Of a stretch of 5,514 nt of DNA, positions 5,026 to 5,514 are shown piece after piece. The number at the start of each line of letters is the position of its first letter. Position 1 is the first letter of the stretch. Location: assembly GCA_900556355.1 (NCBI GenBank), contig UNSP01000027.1, positions 1-5,514 of the forward strand, read 5' to 3'. The position numbers and the translations under genes are program-made. Below the pieces are notes generated by a model that saw only the letters and a list, made by a program, of their open reading frames with translations, was not told the origin of the DNA and made no database searches. This DNA comes from Candidatus Saccharimonadota bacterium. Its GTDB lineage: Bacteria > Patescibacteriota > Saccharimonadia > Saccharimonadales > Saccharimonadaceae.

Positions 5026-5514
5026 GTGGCTTGGTGGCAAGCGATTATTCTCGGCGTAATTGAGGGAATTACGGAATTCTTACCAATTTCTTCGACTGGG
5101 CATTTGACGATTGCTGAGAAGTTGTTGGGCATGCGAATTGACGATCCGAGTGTCGTGGCTTTTACGGCGATAATCCAGATCGGAGCAATTTTGGCGGCGG
5201 TGATTTATTTCTGGAGCGACATCTGGCGAATTCTGCAGGCTTGGTGGCGTGGTTTGTGGTGGAAACGAGCGCGCCGAAAGTTTGATTATAAATACGGCTG
5301 GGCAATTATTATCGGCTCAATTCCTATTGCGATTGTCGGATTATTATTTAAGCATGAAGTAGAAACGGTTCTGCGCAGTCATGGCAAGGGTGAAGCCGTG
5401 GACGAAGGACTCGCCTTTCTGCTTGTCGCGCTGCGAGGCATAGCGGTGCAGGCAGTCGGCAATGTAGCCGAAGTAGGATTGCCAGTCGCCGTCGTAAGCC
5501 AGAGCCGAGGAAAG
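5026..5514 (+). CDS. uppP: Undecaprenyl-diphosphatase UppP/BacA, N-terminal part; reliable only to about 5379
   Basis: UppP is an integral membrane enzyme that removes one phosphate from undecaprenyl diphosphate, recycling the lipid carrier for peptidoglycan synthesis and giving bacitracin resistance. The start is GTG at 5026; GAAAGG (5008-5013) lies 12 nt upstream, a slightly long spacing, and an in-frame TAA at 5014 limits upstream choices. The first catalytic motif is intact, EGITEFLPISSTGH (13-26) with Glu13, Glu17 and His26, followed by the typical VAFTAIIQIGAILAAVIYFW and a second membrane segment WAIIIGSIPIAIVGLLF. After VETVLRS (residue 118, ~5379) the expected family sequence is lost. 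The frame stays open to the edge but reads unrelated residues over G+C-rich DNA whose sensible reading is on the other strand. The second motif (PGTSRSG-like) and about 150 residues are missing. I treat 5380-5514 as foreign sequence, not UppP. Confidence 0.85.
   Translation, partial: MAWWQAIILGVIEGITEFLPISSTGHLTIAEKLLGMRIDDPSVVAFTAIIQIGAILAAVIYFWSDIWRILQAWWRGLWWKRARRKFDYKYGWAIIIGSIPIAIVGLLFKHEVETVLRSHGKGEAVDEGLAFLLVALRGIAVQAVGNVAEVGLPVAVVSQSRGK
5344..5514 (-). CDS. Fragment of a Bacteroidetes-type AAA-ATPase/PD-(D/E)XK protein (broken at both ends)
   Basis: The minus strand is open from the right edge to a TAA at 5344-5346 (56 codons). Its reading has good amino-acid sense: AYDGDWQSYFGYIADCLHRY, then ASQRDKQKGESFVHGFTLAM and TAQNRFY. 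I recognise this as the segment just before the nuclease-fold core in a large family of Prevotella/Porphyromonas/Bacteroides proteins with an N-terminal AAA-ATPase-like domain and a C-terminal PD-(D/E)XK (PDDEXK_9) domain. There NRFY is normally followed by R-P-[IV]-S-E-L; here it runs into FMLK and a stop because the sequence switches to uppP. The 5' part lies beyond the window and the 3' part is lost at the junction. Recognition is from memory, so the family is likely rather than certain. Confidence 0.6.
   Translation of the reverse strand, partial: LSSALAYDGDWQSYFGYIADCLHRYASQRDKQKGESFVHGFTLAMTAQNRFYFMLK
5359..5379. other. Junction between native uppP and foreign, probably Bacteroidetes, sequence
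   Basis: To the left, the + strand reads UppP. To the right, the - strand reads a different protein. Within these ~21 bp both readings make sense: VETVLRS on + and TAQNRFY on -. This fits a join at short shared sequence. By hand count, G+C is 23 of 60 in 5281-5340 but 69 of 114 in 5401-5514. A chimeric join from amplification or assembly is the leading explanation. Confidence 0.7.

Noticed and set aside
5380..5514. Novel C-terminal domain fused to UppP
   Set aside because: The + strand residues here have no membrane or UppP character, while the minus strand reads a recognisable protein with a G+C shift. A sequence join explains this better than a fusion.
5344..5514. Natural mobile-element insertion into uppP
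   Set aside because: No inverted repeats, target duplication or transposase are visible, and the foreign piece is an internal fragment of a gene rather than an element end. It is kept only as an alternative to a chimera.

Overview
The window looks like chromosomal DNA from a small-genome bacterium. All six genuine genes up to about position 5380 lie on the + strand with short or overlapping spacing, good Shine-Dalgarno sites and the standard code (TGA and TAG both act as stops). The style of the CNNM-type CBS protein, the MacB-like ABC pair, the PadR regulator and the PspC fusion suits a Patescibacteria/CPR organism, with Saccharibacteria (TM7) my best guess. That assignment rests on remembered family resemblance, not on a search.

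Layout: (1) Positions 1-557 hold the 3' part of a CNNM/TlyC-type membrane protein, namely its tandem CBS domains. It is followed after 23 nt by an unrecognised, very acidic 216-residue protein (581-1231). (2) Positions 1232-1350 are a regulatory gap with an A/T-rich tract, a sigma70-like promoter and two palindromes. One is a perfect 14-bp palindrome lying over the -10/start region. (3) Positions 1351-4960 form a tight four-gene operon: FtsX/MacB-type permease, LolD/MacB-type ATPase, short PadR-family repressor (11 nt overlap) and a PspC-domain membrane protein (1 nt overlap). The simplest reading is a PadR-controlled envelope-stress or export module in which PadR binds the palindrome and represses its own operon. 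(4) Position 5026 onward is the start of uppP (undecaprenyl-diphosphatase), with its own candidate extended -10 promoter.

The oddest part is the right edge. UppP similarity stops at about residue 118 (position ~5379). From there to the end, G+C rises from about 40% to about 60%, and the coherent protein signal moves to the MINUS strand. That strand reads like part of a Bacteroidetes (Prevotella/Porphyromonas-like) AAA-ATPase/PD-(D/E)XK protein. The two signals overlap by about 20 bp. This is most likely a chimeric join (amplification or assembly artefact, possible in oral or single-cell material) and less likely a real insertion into uppP.

A possible one-base frameshift in AAAACCCC (4944-4951) may shorten the PspC protein's C-terminus. 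I did not find a clearly new biological system. The PadR/ABC/PspC operon with its palindromic promoter is the most biologically interesting unit.
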